Under the pieces are notes generated by a model that saw nothing but the letters and a program-made list of their open reading frames with translations, was not told the origin of the DNA and did not search any database. Shown in pieces: positions 1-7,127 of a stretch of DNA of 7,197 nucleotides. Position 1 is the stretch's first letter; each line of letters starts with the position of its first letter. The DNA is from Bordetella parapertussis (GTDB lineage: Bacteria; Pseudomonadota; Gammaproteobacteria; Burkholderiales; Burkholderiaceae_C). The stretch is taken from contig CAMDIP010000068.1 in NCBI GenBank assembly GCA_945899335.1, positions 1-7,197 of the forward strand, given 5' to 3'. The position numbers and the translations under genes were made by a program.

Positions 1-1
1 T

Positions 2-1426
2 ACCAACACCGGCCCCGATGTGCAAGACCTGTATTTGGAAAAAATCAACCCTGCCAACCCATTGCAGTACCAAACACCTGATGGCTGGCAAGCTTTTGAG
101 ACGCGTCAAGAAAGCATACGCGTCAAAGGCAAACCCGATGTGCTGCACACTGTTCGTCGCACACGCCATGGGCCTGTGTTGAGTGACGCGCAAAGCGCCC
201 ACGCCGACATCATCGACACCAGCAAGTTTGTGTTGGCCTTGCGCTGGGCAGCTTTGGACGATGACAACCACACCTTGGTGGCAGGGATGCGTGGCAGCCA
301 AGTCTCCAGTGTCAAAGACTTTTTGGCAGCGTTCAAGGATTACCACTCGCCCATGCAAAACGTGGTTTTGGCCGACGTCCAAGGCCATATCTCTTACAAA
401 GCCATTGGCAAAGTGCCTGTTCGTAGGGCTGAAAACGATTTGATGGGTATGGCGCCAGCCCCTGGTTGGGACGCCAAATACGACTGGGCAGGGTGGTTGC
501 CCATGGACCAAACCCCCGAAGACCATGGGCAAAAGGGTTGGATAGCCACGGCTAACCAACGCATCACCCCAGCAGGCTACCCCCATTTTTTAGGCCAAGA
601 CTGGGTGGCACCGCATCGAATGGACCGTATCACCCAAATGATCGAGGCCAAGCCTCAACACGATATCGAGAGCATGAAAACCATGCAAAACGATGTTTTG
701 TCCTTGTCTACCCAGCGCTTGATGCCTCATCTTTTGGCGGCTAAATCCAGTCATGCATTGGCCCCTGCTGCTCTGAAGGTATTGCAAAGTTTCAATGGCG
801 AAATGAAGACAGAAGACCCGGCTCCCTTGATTTTTGCTTATTGGGCCGATGAGTTGACCCGCGCTTTGGTTGAACCCAAATTGGGCAAGGAATTGTTTAA
901 ATCGCAGTACGGTAAGCGCCATTTCCGCAGCTTTTTGGAAGACACCATGGCCAAGCAAGAAGCTTGGTGGTGTTTGCCCAAGTCTTGTGCCGACCATGCC
1001 AGCGAGGCGTTCACCCGTTCCTTGGATCGTTTATCCAAGGAGCAAGGTAAGGATGTGGCGCATTGGCAATGGGGCAAGGCACACATGGCCATCAGCAGCC
1101 ACCGGCCTTTGGGTCAGTCGCCATTTTTGGCGAAATGGTTGGATGTGGTTGAACCCAGCCCAGGTGACCCATTTACCGTCAATGTCGGCACTTATTGGCT
1201 AAACGAAGCCCGTGAGCCATTTGCCAGCCGCCATGCGCCATCCATGCGAGCCATTTACGACTTGAACGATTTACAAAACTCTCTGTTTATTTACCAAACC
1301 GGCCAAAGCGGCGTGATTGGCTCCGAGCACTACAAAGACATGTCCCAAGAATGGGCCACGGGCCAGTACAGACCCCTGCAAATGTCGCCACAGAGTAATG
1401 CCAGTCTTTTGACCCTTAAACCTTGA
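2..1426 (+). CDS. Penicillin acylase family protein (Ntn hydrolase), 3' part; 5' end outside window
   Basis: This frame is open from the first bases of the window to a TGA, giving about 474 residues that begin T-N-T-G-P-D-V-Q-D-L-Y, so the start lies upstream. Family members are exported precursors cleaved into alpha and beta chains; the new N-terminal Ser of the beta chain is the nucleophile that hydrolyses amides such as penicillins or acyl-homoserine lactones. What is visible fits most of a beta chain: the NTGPDVQDLY block, GWIATANQRI (541-569), whose Asn probably lies at the oxyanion hole, the DWVAPHRMDRI block, and the C-terminal pattern VNVGTYW ... RAIYDL ... QTGQSG ... YRPL. The nucleophile Ser, the alpha chain and any signal peptide are not in view. 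Two Cys codons at 971-973 and 986-988 (C-x4-C) could form a disulfide in the periplasm. Family assignment is strong. Substrate (beta-lactam, acyl-homoserine lactone or other amide) cannot be told from this part. The downstream haem-protein gene follows after 21 bases and may be co-transcribed. Confidence 0.93.
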   Translation, partial: TNTGPDVQDLYLEKINPANPLQYQTPDGWQAFETRQESIRVKGKPDVLHTVRRTRHGPVLSDAQSAHADIIDTSKFVLALRWAALDDDNHTLVAGMRGSQVSSVKDFLAAFKDYHSPMQNVVLADVQGHISYKAIGKVPVRRAENDLMGMAPAPGWDAKYDWAGWLPMDQTPEDHGQKGWIATANQRITPAGYPHFLGQDWVAPHRMDRITQMIEAKPQHDIESMKTMQNDVLSLSTQRLMPHLLAAKSSHALAPAALKVLQSFNGEMKTEDPAPLIFAYWADELTRALVEPKLGKELFKSQYGKRHFRSFLEDTMAKQEAWWCLPKSCADHASEAFTRSLDRLSKEQGKDVAHWQWGKAHMAISSHRPLGQSPFLAKWLDVVEPSPGDPFTVNVGTYWLNEAREPFASRHAPSMRAIYDLNDLQNSLFIYQTGQSGVIGSEHYKDMSQEWATGQYRPLQMSPQSNASLLTLKP

Positions 1427-1447
1427 CCATCTTTTTGATTTAATACG

Positions 1448-2032
1448 ATGTATATTATGTTAACCAAACTCTTTGCCCTTTGTTTCTTTGGTTTGTCAGT
1501 TGTTCAAGCGCAAGCCCAAGACAGCGACATGCTCAGCCAAAGCCGCGCCATCAGTCAAGCAATGCTCAAGGAGCTTGGGCAAAAACTGCAATCGGCCATG
1601 ACCGAAGGCGGCGCGATCAATGCTATTGGTGTTTGCAACACACAAGCACCAGAGATCGCTGGCCGTGTGTCGGCACAAAACCAAGTCAAGCTCAGTCGCG
1701 TGGGCACACGCGCCAGAAACCCTGTCATGGGGGTTCCCAACGATTGGCAAGCCAAAGCCTTGGCACAGTTTGATGCGGGTTTGGCGCGTGGCGATAAACC
1801 AGCTGAGATGGAGTTTTCAGAAACCATCACCAAGTCCGATGGCAGCAAGGAATATCATTTCGCCAAGCCCATCGTCTTGCAACCCATGTGCGTGTCTTGT
1901 CATGGGGGTCCAGAACAAATTAGCCCAGAAGTTAAAAGCAAACTCAGCGAGCTGTACCCCAATGACAAAGCGTTGAATTACCAGCCTGGGCAACTGCGCG
2001 GCGCGGTGGTATTGAGCCGCAGCGCGCCTTGA
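1448..2032 (+). CDS. Exported c-type haem protein, DUF3365/Tll0287-like family
   Basis: This 194-residue protein has a Sec signal peptide (basic start, hydrophobic LFALCFFGLSVV, A-Q-A cleavage site near residue 23) and one CxxCH haem c site, CVSCH, at residues 148-152. Between them lie the DUF3365/Tll0287-like signatures AIGVCNTQAPEIA (around 59-71) and the R-A-R-N-P ... DW block (around 88-100). Such proteins have a PAS-like fold with one covalent haem and are thought to be redox or ligand sensors or electron carriers outside the cytoplasm; the exact role is unknown. From memory, the structure of cyanobacterial Tll0287 shows a Cys as axial haem ligand opposite the CxxCH His, and Cys63 here sits in the matching motif. 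An ATG at 1457 is an equally good start, giving 191 residues and a better-placed basic residue. Neither start has a clear Shine-Dalgarno sequence, so translation may depend on coupling to the acylase gene 21 bases upstream. Haem attachment would need the host's cytochrome c maturation system. Confidence 0.88.
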   Translation: MYIMLTKLFALCFFGLSVVQAQAQDSDMLSQSRAISQAMLKELGQKLQSAMTEGGAINAIGVCNTQAPEIAGRVSAQNQVKLSRVGTRARNPVMGVPNDWQAKALAQFDAGLARGDKPAEMEFSETITKSDGSKEYHFAKPIVLQPMCVSCHGGPEQISPEVKSKLSELYPNDKALNYQPGQLRGAVVLSRSAP

Positions 2033-2041
2033 ATATCAAGG
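2027..2041. terminator. Short palindrome spanning two convergent stop codons; weak terminator candidate
   Basis: The arms CCTTGA (2027-2032) and TCAAGG (2036-2041) are perfect inverted repeats around the loop ATA. Each arm is the final Pro codon plus TGA stop of one of the two facing genes. On the + strand the hairpin is followed by GTTTATTAGGG and then TATTTTT, a weak T-rich tract; on the - strand there is no T tract. The stem is only 6 bp, so intrinsic termination would be weak at best. No better terminator is visible, because the two coding regions leave only 3 bp between their stops. Confidence 0.25.
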
Positions 2042-2701
2042 TTTATTAGGGTATTTTTGCGTCCAAGCGGCTTCAAAAGCCTCTATATATTGCGTAGATT
2101 CGGGTTTGTTGGCCTTGCGTGAGAACTCCAAGGCATTGATACCCAGCTGGTTTTTGATTCGCGGGTCAGCGCCCTCTTCCAAGAGCAATTTGGTGGCCAT
2201 GGGTGTGCCGTAATGCGCTGCCATCATGAGTGGCGTGGTGCCATTTGGCGACTCGGCGTCGAGGTAAGCGTGGTTTTCAATCAGCAAGCGCATGATGTCT
2301 ATGTTTCCCTTGGTGGCAGCGTAGTGAAGCGGCGTCCAGCCTTTTTGGTTGACGTCTGCGCCCCGCTCTATCAGTCTTTTTGCCCAGCCCAACTGACTGG
2401 TAATGGCAGCCAACATCAAAGGGGTTTCCATTTGGGGGTTTTGGATGCTGAGGTTGGTGGTTTTCCAGTCCATCAGCACCTCGGCCACTTTGCGGGATGA
2501 CTTTTGCATGGCCAATATCAGCGCCGGTTGGCCTTGGGGGTTGGGGCTGTCAGGGTCAAAACCACGTTGCAAAAGTACAGTCACCGCTTCTGCATTGTCT
2601 GAATCTATGGCTTTGAAAAAATCCTCATAAGAACCTGCTTTTAAAGGAAAATATATAATAAAAACAATACTTAAAATAATATATTTAAAGTAATACTTCA
2701 A
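2036..2701 (-). CDS. Exported ankyrin-repeat protein, TTG start
   Basis: This 221-residue protein has an N-terminal signal peptide or signal anchor (KYYFKYIILSIVFIIYFPLKAGS, residues 2-24) followed by about five ankyrin repeats. The first and last are degenerate (around 25-55 and 187-210); those around 58-90, 92-120, 121-152 and 154-186 show motifs such as TPLMLAA, TPLHYAA-x-KGN, LLIE, GADVN and GADP. Ankyrin repeats bind other proteins, so a periplasmic scaffold or inhibitor role is plausible, but no partner is known. The initiation codon is TTG (2699-2701). It overlaps the tatD stop as TTGA, and AAGGGG lies 7 nucleotides upstream. The next in-frame Met is at residue 65, past the signal peptide, which supports the TTG start. 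The signal-peptide part is very AT-rich (7 G/C in 2641-2700), unlike the repeat part and all neighbours. It is the last gene of the mltG-tmk-holB-tatD cluster. From memory, a small ankyrin protein after tatD is common in Burkholderiales. Confidence 0.88.
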   Translation of the reverse strand: MKYYFKYIILSIVFIIYFPLKAGSYEDFFKAIDSDNAEAVTVLLQRGFDPDSPNPQGQPALILAMQKSSRKVAEVLMDWKTTNLSIQNPQMETPLMLAAITSQLGWAKRLIERGADVNQKGWTPLHYAATKGNIDIMRLLIENHAYLDAESPNGTTPLMMAAHYGTPMATKLLLEEGADPRIKNQLGINALEFSRKANKPESTQYIEAFEAAWTQKYPNKP

Positions 2702-3492
2702 CTTAAAACCCCTTGAAACAAGCGATCAAAATTGGCTGAAGTCTGCATGCCCACCTCCTTCTCATCAAGGTTGCGCAGGCTGGCGATCTGTTTGGCTACC
2801 CAAGGTACATAAGACGGGTTATTGGTCTTACCTCTGTACGGAACAGGCGCAAGGTAGGGACTGTCAGTCTCAATCAAGATGCGGTCCAATGGCATCCAAG
2901 CCGCAATATCGCGCAAATCTTGTGCGTTTTTGAAGGTCAATATGCCTGAAAAAGAGATATAAAAACCCAAGTCCAACGCAGCCCGTGCTACTTCGGCGGT
3001 TTCAGTGAAGCAATGAAAAACACCGCCTACAGCCTTATTTCCTCCGTCTTCGCCCTCTTCTTTCAATAGGGCCAAGGTGTCGGCGCTGGCGCTGCGGGTG
3101 TGAATCACCAAGGGCAGGCGCAGGTTTTGGGCACAGCGGATGTGGCGCCTAAAGCGTTCGCGCTGCCATTCCATGTCTACCAGAGTGCGCTCGCCCAAGC
3201 GGTAATAGTCCAAACCTGTCTCGCCAATGCCCACTACCTTAGGGTGTTGACCCATGGCCAGTAAATCGTCCAAAGTCGGCTCTTGAACACCCTCTTCGTC
3301 GGGGTGAACGCCTGCGGTACACCAAAAATTGTCATGCGCTACTGCCATGGCGTTGACATCGGCAAAGGTTTCCATGCGGGTGCTGATGAGCAAAGCTCGG
3401 GAGACCTGCGCGTCATGCATGGCTTGGCGAATATCGCCCAAATTCGCCTGAAGTTCGGGAAAATTCAGGTGGCAATGCGAGTCGGTGTACAT
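2698..3492 (-). CDS. tatD: TatD family metal-dependent hydrolase / DNase (YcfH-like)
   Basis: This 264-residue protein has the usual length for a TatD-type TIM-barrel hydrolase with a two-metal centre. Visible metal-binding positions are H6 and H8 in D-S-H-C-H-L, E91 in GIGETGLDYY, H131 in VIHTR, H160 in GVFHCF and D210 in ETDSPYLAP; GVHP (61-64) is a further family signature. Family members act as 3'-5' DNA exonucleases or related phosphohydrolases in the cytoplasm, with roles in DNA repair and turnover. A position directly after holB matches the E. coli order holB-ycfH, so this is best taken as the ycfH-type paralogue; its exact substrate is not settled. The ATG is 3 bases after the holB stop, and I see no strong Shine-Dalgarno site, so translation is probably coupled to holB. 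All catalytic residues are present, with no sign of decay. Confidence 0.95.
   Translation of the reverse strand: MYTDSHCHLNFPELQANLGDIRQAMHDAQVSRALLISTRMETFADVNAMAVAHDNFWCTAGVHPDEEGVQEPTLDDLLAMGQHPKVVGIGETGLDYYRLGERTLVDMEWQRERFRRHIRCAQNLRLPLVIHTRSASADTLALLKEEGEDGGNKAVGGVFHCFTETAEVARAALDLGFYISFSGILTFKNAQDLRDIAAWMPLDRILIETDSPYLAPVPYRGKTNNPSYVPWVAKQIASLRNLDEKEVGMQTSANFDRLFQGVLS
2709..2714 (-). promoter_or_regulatory. Ribosome binding site deciding the TTG start of the ankyrin gene
   Basis: Read on the - strand, AAGGGG lies 7 bases before the TTG at 2701-2699. It sits inside the last codons of tatD. Its position and the TTGA stop/start overlap support TTG as a real start with translational coupling to tatD. 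Confidence 0.55.
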
Positions 3493-3495
3493 GGT

Positions 3496-4488
3496 TTAGG
3501 CGGCATTCAAGGCGCGTTGCGCACGGCTAACCCAAGCCTGCAATAAAAGGCCAGGGTTGAAAGGGTGATCCACGGTGCGGGCGCTGTCCATTAGCTCCCG
3601 AGACCATTGGGTGAGGGTGGTCAAACCCGAGGGTTTAGGCAGATCGGCCGCTTCAAAATAGCGAGGCGTTGCGCCACAGGCCAAGGCTTGCATATCGTGG
3701 CAAAGCTTTTGCAGCACCGACAAGACCATAGCGGGTGCAGCGTCGACCAGCCAACCGGGTTCCCCGCGCAGCAGCAACTTGGGCAAACCTGCCCAATCTT
3801 TGGCTTTCAAGCCGTCGTTGAAAAAGGCCAAGGCGTCATGGGCTCGACCACCAGCTGCGCGAAGCAGCGCAACAGCTTCAGCGGATGGTACCGATTGCAT
3901 GGTCATCCAAGCCAAGGCAGGCGCGGTGTCAGGCCAGTTCAAGGTGTAGACCAAACAACGGCTGCGAATGGTGGGCAGCAACTCGTGGGCTGCGGAGGTG
4001 GCCAAAATGAAGCGGGTATAGGGTGGCGGCTCTTCCAAGGTTTTGAGCAAAGTGTTGGCGGTCACCGTGTTCATTTGCTCGGCGGGGTAAATCAGCACCA
4101 CTTTGCCGCGCTCACCTGAGCGGGTCATATGGCAAAAGTCCAGCATCTCGCGCATGGCGTCCACCCGAATCTCTCGGCTGGGCTTGCGCTTTTTGTCGTC
4201 GATCTCTTTATCGGCTTTTTCACCCAGCGGCCACCCTCTGACCAGCGCTTCGGTCTCGGGCATCAGTACCCTGAAGTCTGCATGGACCCGAACACCAATA
4301 CCGTGGCAACTGGGGCATTGGCCACAAGCACCTTGCGCCGTAGGGGTCTGACACAGCCAGCCTTGGGCTAACGCCAAGGAGAGCTCATACTGCCCCAAGC
4401 CCGAAGAGCCTTGGATCAACCATGCATGTCCCGCGCGGGGCAGCAGGTTTTCCAAGGAGGCTTGTAACCAAGGTGCCAAGGCATTCAT
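3496..4488 (-). CDS. holB: DNA polymerase III delta' subunit (clamp loader)
   Basis: This 330-residue protein belongs to the AAA+ clamp-loader family. Delta' joins the tau/gamma subunits and delta to load the beta sliding clamp onto primed DNA. The AAA+ core covers roughly residues 1-190. The P-loop position reads GSSGLGQY (27-34) with Gln instead of the Walker A Lys, as expected for delta', which does not hydrolyse ATP. The zinc module has Cys at 46, 55, 58 and 61 (C-x8-C-x2-C-x2-C). The segment [14 protein letters not shown] and the SRC motif in TIRSRCLVY are both present; the SRC Arg acts as an arginine finger for the neighbouring ATPase subunit. The C-terminal collar region is less conserved. 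The start ATG overlaps the tmk stop as ATGA, so translation is probably coupled. A lysine-rich segment ([17 protein letters not shown]) after the zinc module is, as I recall, typical of betaproteobacterial homologues. Confidence 0.95.
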   Translation of the reverse strand: MNALAPWLQASLENLLPRAGHAWLIQGSSGLGQYELSLALAQGWLCQTPTAQGACGQCPSCHGIGVRVHADFRVLMPETEALVRGWPLGEKADKEIDDKKRKPSREIRVDAMREMLDFCHMTRSGERGKVVLIYPAEQMNTVTANTLLKTLEEPPPYTRFILATSAAHELLPTIRSRCLVYTLNWPDTAPALAWMTMQSVPSAEAVALLRAAGGRAHDALAFFNDGLKAKDWAGLPKLLLRGEPGWLVDAAPAMVLSVLQKLCHDMQALACGATPRYFEAADLPKPSGLTTLTQWSRELMDSARTVDHPFNPGLLLQAWVSRAQRALNAA

Positions 4489-5129
4489 GAAGGAATTTTC
4501 AGGTTTAAGCGCTCATGCAACAGGCGCATCACCTGCTCGCGTACTTGTTCAAGACTTGCCGAGGCATCAATACGGGCAAAACGCTGTGCGTCGGCTTGCA
4601 AGCGATTGGTATAGCCTTGGTGAACTTTGGCGAAAAACTCGGCAGGCTGGGCTTCAAAGCGATCAGGAATACGGGCGTTGCTCAGGCGCTCGGCGGCAAT
4701 GGAGGGGTCCAGCGAAAACCACAAGGTGAGGTCGGGTTGGCGCAAACCACCCGCGGGCAAGGCTTGAACCCAAAGTTCAAGTTGCCTCAACACATTCAAG
4801 TCAAAACCGCGCCCCGCGCCTTGGTAGGCAAAAGTGGCGTCGGTGAAGCGGTCGCAAACCACCACATCGCCTCGCGCCAATGCGGGTTCAATCACCTGTT
4901 GCAAATGGTCGCGCCGCGCGGCAAACATCAGTAGCACTTCGCTTAAGGTGTCCATGTTGTCGTGCAAGACCATGTCGCGTAATTTTTCTGCCAAGGGGGT
5001 GCCGCCAGGTTCGCGTGTTAGCACCACTTGACGCTTGGCTTTAGCGAAAGCATCTGCCACGGCTTGCACATGGCTAGATTTACCTGCGCCGTCTATGCCT
5101 TCGAAGCTGATGAATATCCCAGGGCTCAT
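4485..5129 (-). CDS. tmk: Thymidylate (dTMP) kinase
   Basis: This 214-residue protein has the normal length for bacterial dTMP kinase, which phosphorylates dTMP to dTDP with ATP, an essential step in dTTP supply in the cytoplasm. The P-loop is [11 protein letters not shown] (10-20), [14 protein letters not shown] (around 38-51) is the family signature, and [13 protein letters not shown] (92-104) carries the D-R pair near the substrate. The lid region lies around residues 145-160 ([13 protein letters not shown]). The ATG is 5 bases after the mltG stop; upstream there is only a weak AAG/GGC purine run. Its TGA overlaps the holB ATG by four bases. The order mltG-tmk-holB is conserved in Proteobacteria, including E. 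coli, and puts nucleotide supply and the replisome under one transcript. No odd residues seen. Confidence 0.96.
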   Translation of the reverse strand: MSPGIFISFEGIDGAGKSSHVQAVADAFAKAKRQVVLTREPGGTPLAEKLRDMVLHDNMDTLSEVLLMFAARRDHLQQVIEPALARGDVVVCDRFTDATFAYQGAGRGFDLNVLRQLELWVQALPAGGLRQPDLTLWFSLDPSIAAERLSNARIPDRFEAQPAEFFAKVHQGYTNRLQADAQRFARIDASASLEQVREQVMRLLHERLNLKIPS

Positions 5130-5134
5130 GCCGC

Positions 5135-6139
5135 TTATTGTGCCTTGGTCGGGTTGCGCTGATACCGGTCCACGGCGGCGTTGTGCTTGTCCAAGGTTTC
5201 GCTGAATTCGCTGCTGCCATCACCCCGCGCCACAAAGTAAAGAGCTTTGCTGGTGGCGGGTTGCAGCGTAGCCAAAAGTGCGGCTTTGCCCGGCATGGCG
5301 ATGGGCGTTGGCGGCAAGCCTTTGTGCATATAGGTGTTCCAAGGATGTTCGGTTTGTAAGTCGACGCGGCGTAAATTGCCGTCGAAGCCCGCCCCCATGC
5401 CGTAAATGACGGTCGGGTCGGTTTGCAGCGGCATATTGATGCGCAAGCGGTTGTGAAAGACGCTGGCGATCATGGCGCGGTCTGAGGGTTTGCCAGTTTC
5501 TTTCTCCACAATGCTGGCCAATACCAAAGCTTCTTGCGGATTTTGCAAAGGCAAGCCCATGTCGCGCTGGGCCCAAGCCTGCGCTAATTGCTTGTCCATG
5601 GCGGTCATTGCACGGCGCAACACCGCCACATCGCTGCTGCCTTTGCCATACATATAAGTATCTGGAAAAAACCGCCCCTCAGCAGGAACGTCAGCCAGCC
5701 CTAAGCGGCGCATCAACTCTTCATCGGTGTCACCTTGGGTATCGTGCTTTAAAAACTCGGCTTTGGCCAAAGCTTGACGCCATTGGCGCAGGGTCCAGCC
5801 CTCCACCAAGGTGATGGCTTTCAGATTTTCTTCGCCGCGTACCAGTTTTTGCAGCAATTCCCAAGCGGTGGTGGTGTTGGCGACTTCATAACTGCCTGCG
5901 CGAATCAGCTTGGACTGACCGCTGAACCTGAACATGTAATACATCAGCGTTGGCGACACATCGATGCCCGACTCGGCAATTTGGCTAGCCACCATGCGTG
6001 GCGTTGAACCTGTGGAAACCGAGAGATCGACCGTCTGCGTGGCCATGGGCAAGGGGCGCAACACCCACCAAACGGCCGCGCCCGCAATGACCAGCGCCAT
6101 GCCTGTTGTCAGCCAAAGGCTGCTCCAAAACCATTTCAT
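5135..6139 (-). CDS. mltG: Endolytic murein transglycosylase MltG (YceG-like)
   Basis: This 334-residue inner-membrane protein cleaves nascent glycan strands within the chain, releasing 1,6-anhydro-MurNAc ends and helping set strand length. It has a short cytoplasmic start, one membrane segment (residues 6-27, [20 protein letters not shown]), a LysM-like region (about 40-105) and the YceG catalytic domain. Catalytic Glu212 lies in [17 protein letters not shown] (154-162), [16 protein letters not shown] (265-270) and GLPPTPI (274-280) are further family blocks. I chose the ATG at 6139 because AGGAG sits 5 bases upstream and the membrane segment follows at once, as in homologues. An in-frame ATG at 6172 would add 11 residues, and an open frame runs to 6304 but would overlap ygfZ. 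It is the first gene of the cluster and is transcribed divergently from ygfZ. Unlike E. coli, no pabC lies directly before it. Confidence 0.95.
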   Translation of the reverse strand: MKWFWSSLWLTTGMALVIAGAAVWWVLRPLPMATQTVDLSVSTGSTPRMVASQIAESGIDVSPTLMYYMFRFSGQSKLIRAGSYEVANTTTAWELLQKLVRGEENLKAITLVEGWTLRQWRQALAKAEFLKHDTQGDTDEELMRRLGLADVPAEGRFFPDTYMYGKGSSDVAVLRRAMTAMDKQLAQAWAQRDMGLPLQNPQEALVLASIVEKETGKPSDRAMIASVFHNRLRINMPLQTDPTVIYGMGAGFDGNLRRVDLQTEHPWNTYMHKGLPPTPIAMPGKAALLATLQPATSKALYFVARGDGSSEFSETLDKHNAAVDRYQRNPTKAQ

Positions 6140-6144
6140 TGCCG

Positions 6145-6149
6145 CTCCT
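6145..6149 (-). promoter_or_regulatory. Ribosome binding site deciding the mltG start
   Basis: Read on the - strand, AGGAG lies 5 bases upstream of the ATG at 6139-6137. It favours this start over the in-frame ATG at 6172, which has no comparable site. Confidence 0.65.
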
Positions 6150-6172
6150 GCGGTGTCAAAAGATGCGGCCAT

Positions 6173-6179
6173 GATAATA
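6173..6179. promoter_or_regulatory. Candidate shared -10 element of the divergent mltG / ygfZ promoters
   Basis: The 45-bp spacer between the two divergent starts contains GATAATA. On the + strand GATAAT (6173-6178) matches TATAAT in five of six bases and would place transcription start at about the ygfZ ATG. On the - strand TATTAT (6179-6174) matches five of six and would give a leader of about 25-30 bases before mltG. No convincing -35 hexamer is seen 16-18 bases away on either strand, so this is a low-confidence call from motif and context only. Confidence 0.3.
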
Positions 6180-6184
6180 GAGGC

Positions 6185-7120
6185 ATGAATACTTTTATAG
6201 CTCTGCCTGACTTGCTGGATTCTGCCCAAGGTAGCTGCGCCCTGCCCCACCTCGGCATCATCCATGCCCAAGGCGCAGACGCCGCCAACTTTTTGCACAA
6301 CCAATTGAGCAACGATTTTTTGCTCTTACCTCCCCATCAAGCCCGTTTGGCGGCGTTTTGCAACGCCAAAGGGCGAATGCAAGCCAGCTTCATTGGCTTC
6401 AAAACTTCGCCTGAAGATGTCTGGCTGGTGTTGCGACAAGACCTGCTAGCCCAAACCTTGAAGCGATTGCGCATGTTTGTGCTTCGCGCCAAGGTGGTGA
6501 TGAACGATGTGTCGCAGCAGTACGAGGTACGTGGTTTGTTGGGCGATGCGGTGCCTGCTTCGTTGGCCCCAGACCCATGGTCTTTGCATGTGCAAGACCC
6601 TGCCTCAACCGTGCAGCTTTACCCCGCACAGGGTCATGGCCGTGCTTTGCAGATCGTGCCGGTGGGTTCTGCTTTAACGACGGCTGCATTGGACCTTCAA
6701 GATTGGCTGCTGTGCGAGGTCTTGAGTGGTGTGGCCGATGTGCAAGCCTTGACCTTTGAAGCTTTTGTGCCGCAAATGCTGAACTATGAATCGGTGGATG
6801 GCGTGAACTTTAAAAAGGGCTGCTACCCAGGCCAAGAGGTGGTGGCTCGCAGCCAGTTTCGCGGTACCTTAAAGCGTCGTGCTTACCTTGCCTCGGCCTC
6901 TGCGGCGTTGCAAGCTGGTGAAGAGGTTTTTAGCGCCAGTGACCCCAGCCAACCTTCCGGCTTGGTAGCACAAGCTTGTCACCACTCGGTTCATGGCCAT
7001 TGGGCTTTGGTGTGTTTGCAAAACAGTGCTCTGGAAAAGGACGCTGGTGAGATGGGGACAGCCCAAGGTGCAGGCTTGACTTTGCATCCACTGCCTTACG
7101 ACTTGCGGGACGATATTTAG
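6185..7120 (+). CDS. ygfZ: Folate-binding protein YgfZ (Fe-S cluster maintenance, GcvT-like)
   Basis: This 311-residue protein is related to the aminomethyltransferase GcvT but belongs to the YgfZ group, which binds tetrahydrofolate and supports assembly or repair of Fe-S enzymes such as MiaB in the cytoplasm. The defining signature K-G-C-Y-P-G-Q-E is at residues 211-218, with Cys213 the conserved functional Cys. The N-terminal block LGIIHAQGADAANFLHNQLSND (around 23-44) and F-C-N-A-K-G-R-M (58-65) are also typical. Length is normal. No other ATG, GTG or TTG lies in frame in the 30 bases upstream. AGAGG is present but only one base from the ATG, too close to be an ordinary ribosome site, so translation could be leaderless. 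It is divergent from mltG across 45 bp. The TAG is followed directly by a repeat element rather than an evident terminator. Confidence 0.94.
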   Translation: MNTFIALPDLLDSAQGSCALPHLGIIHAQGADAANFLHNQLSNDFLLLPPHQARLAAFCNAKGRMQASFIGFKTSPEDVWLVLRQDLLAQTLKRLRMFVLRAKVVMNDVSQQYEVRGLLGDAVPASLAPDPWSLHVQDPASTVQLYPAQGHGRALQIVPVGSALTTAALDLQDWLLCEVLSGVADVQALTFEAFVPQMLNYESVDGVNFKKGCYPGQEVVARSQFRGTLKRRAYLASASAALQAGEEVFSASDPSQPSGLVAQACHHSVHGHWALVCLQNSALEKDAGEMGTAQGAGLTLHPLPYDLRDDI

Positions 7121-7127
7121 TCATTCA

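Noticed and set aside
590..997. 135-residue open frame on the - strand inside the acylase gene
   Set aside because: The sense strand encodes well-conserved penicillin-acylase blocks across this interval; the antisense frame shows no domain or ribosome site.
3607..4119. 170-residue open frame on the + strand opposite holB
   Set aside because: It is antisense to a clear holB gene with intact motifs. Its Gly/Gln-rich composition is typical of a shadow frame in this codon usage, and I recognise no domain.
3496..4488. Loss of the Walker A lysine in holB as a sign of a broken gene
   Set aside because: Delta' subunits normally lack a functional P-loop; the zinc Cys residues and the SRC arginine finger are intact.
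6140..6304. N-terminal extension of mltG by up to 55 residues to a start at 6304
   Set aside because: It would overlap the divergent ygfZ gene by 120 bases, does not resemble MltG, and the ATG at 6139 has a good AGGAG site followed by the expected membrane segment.
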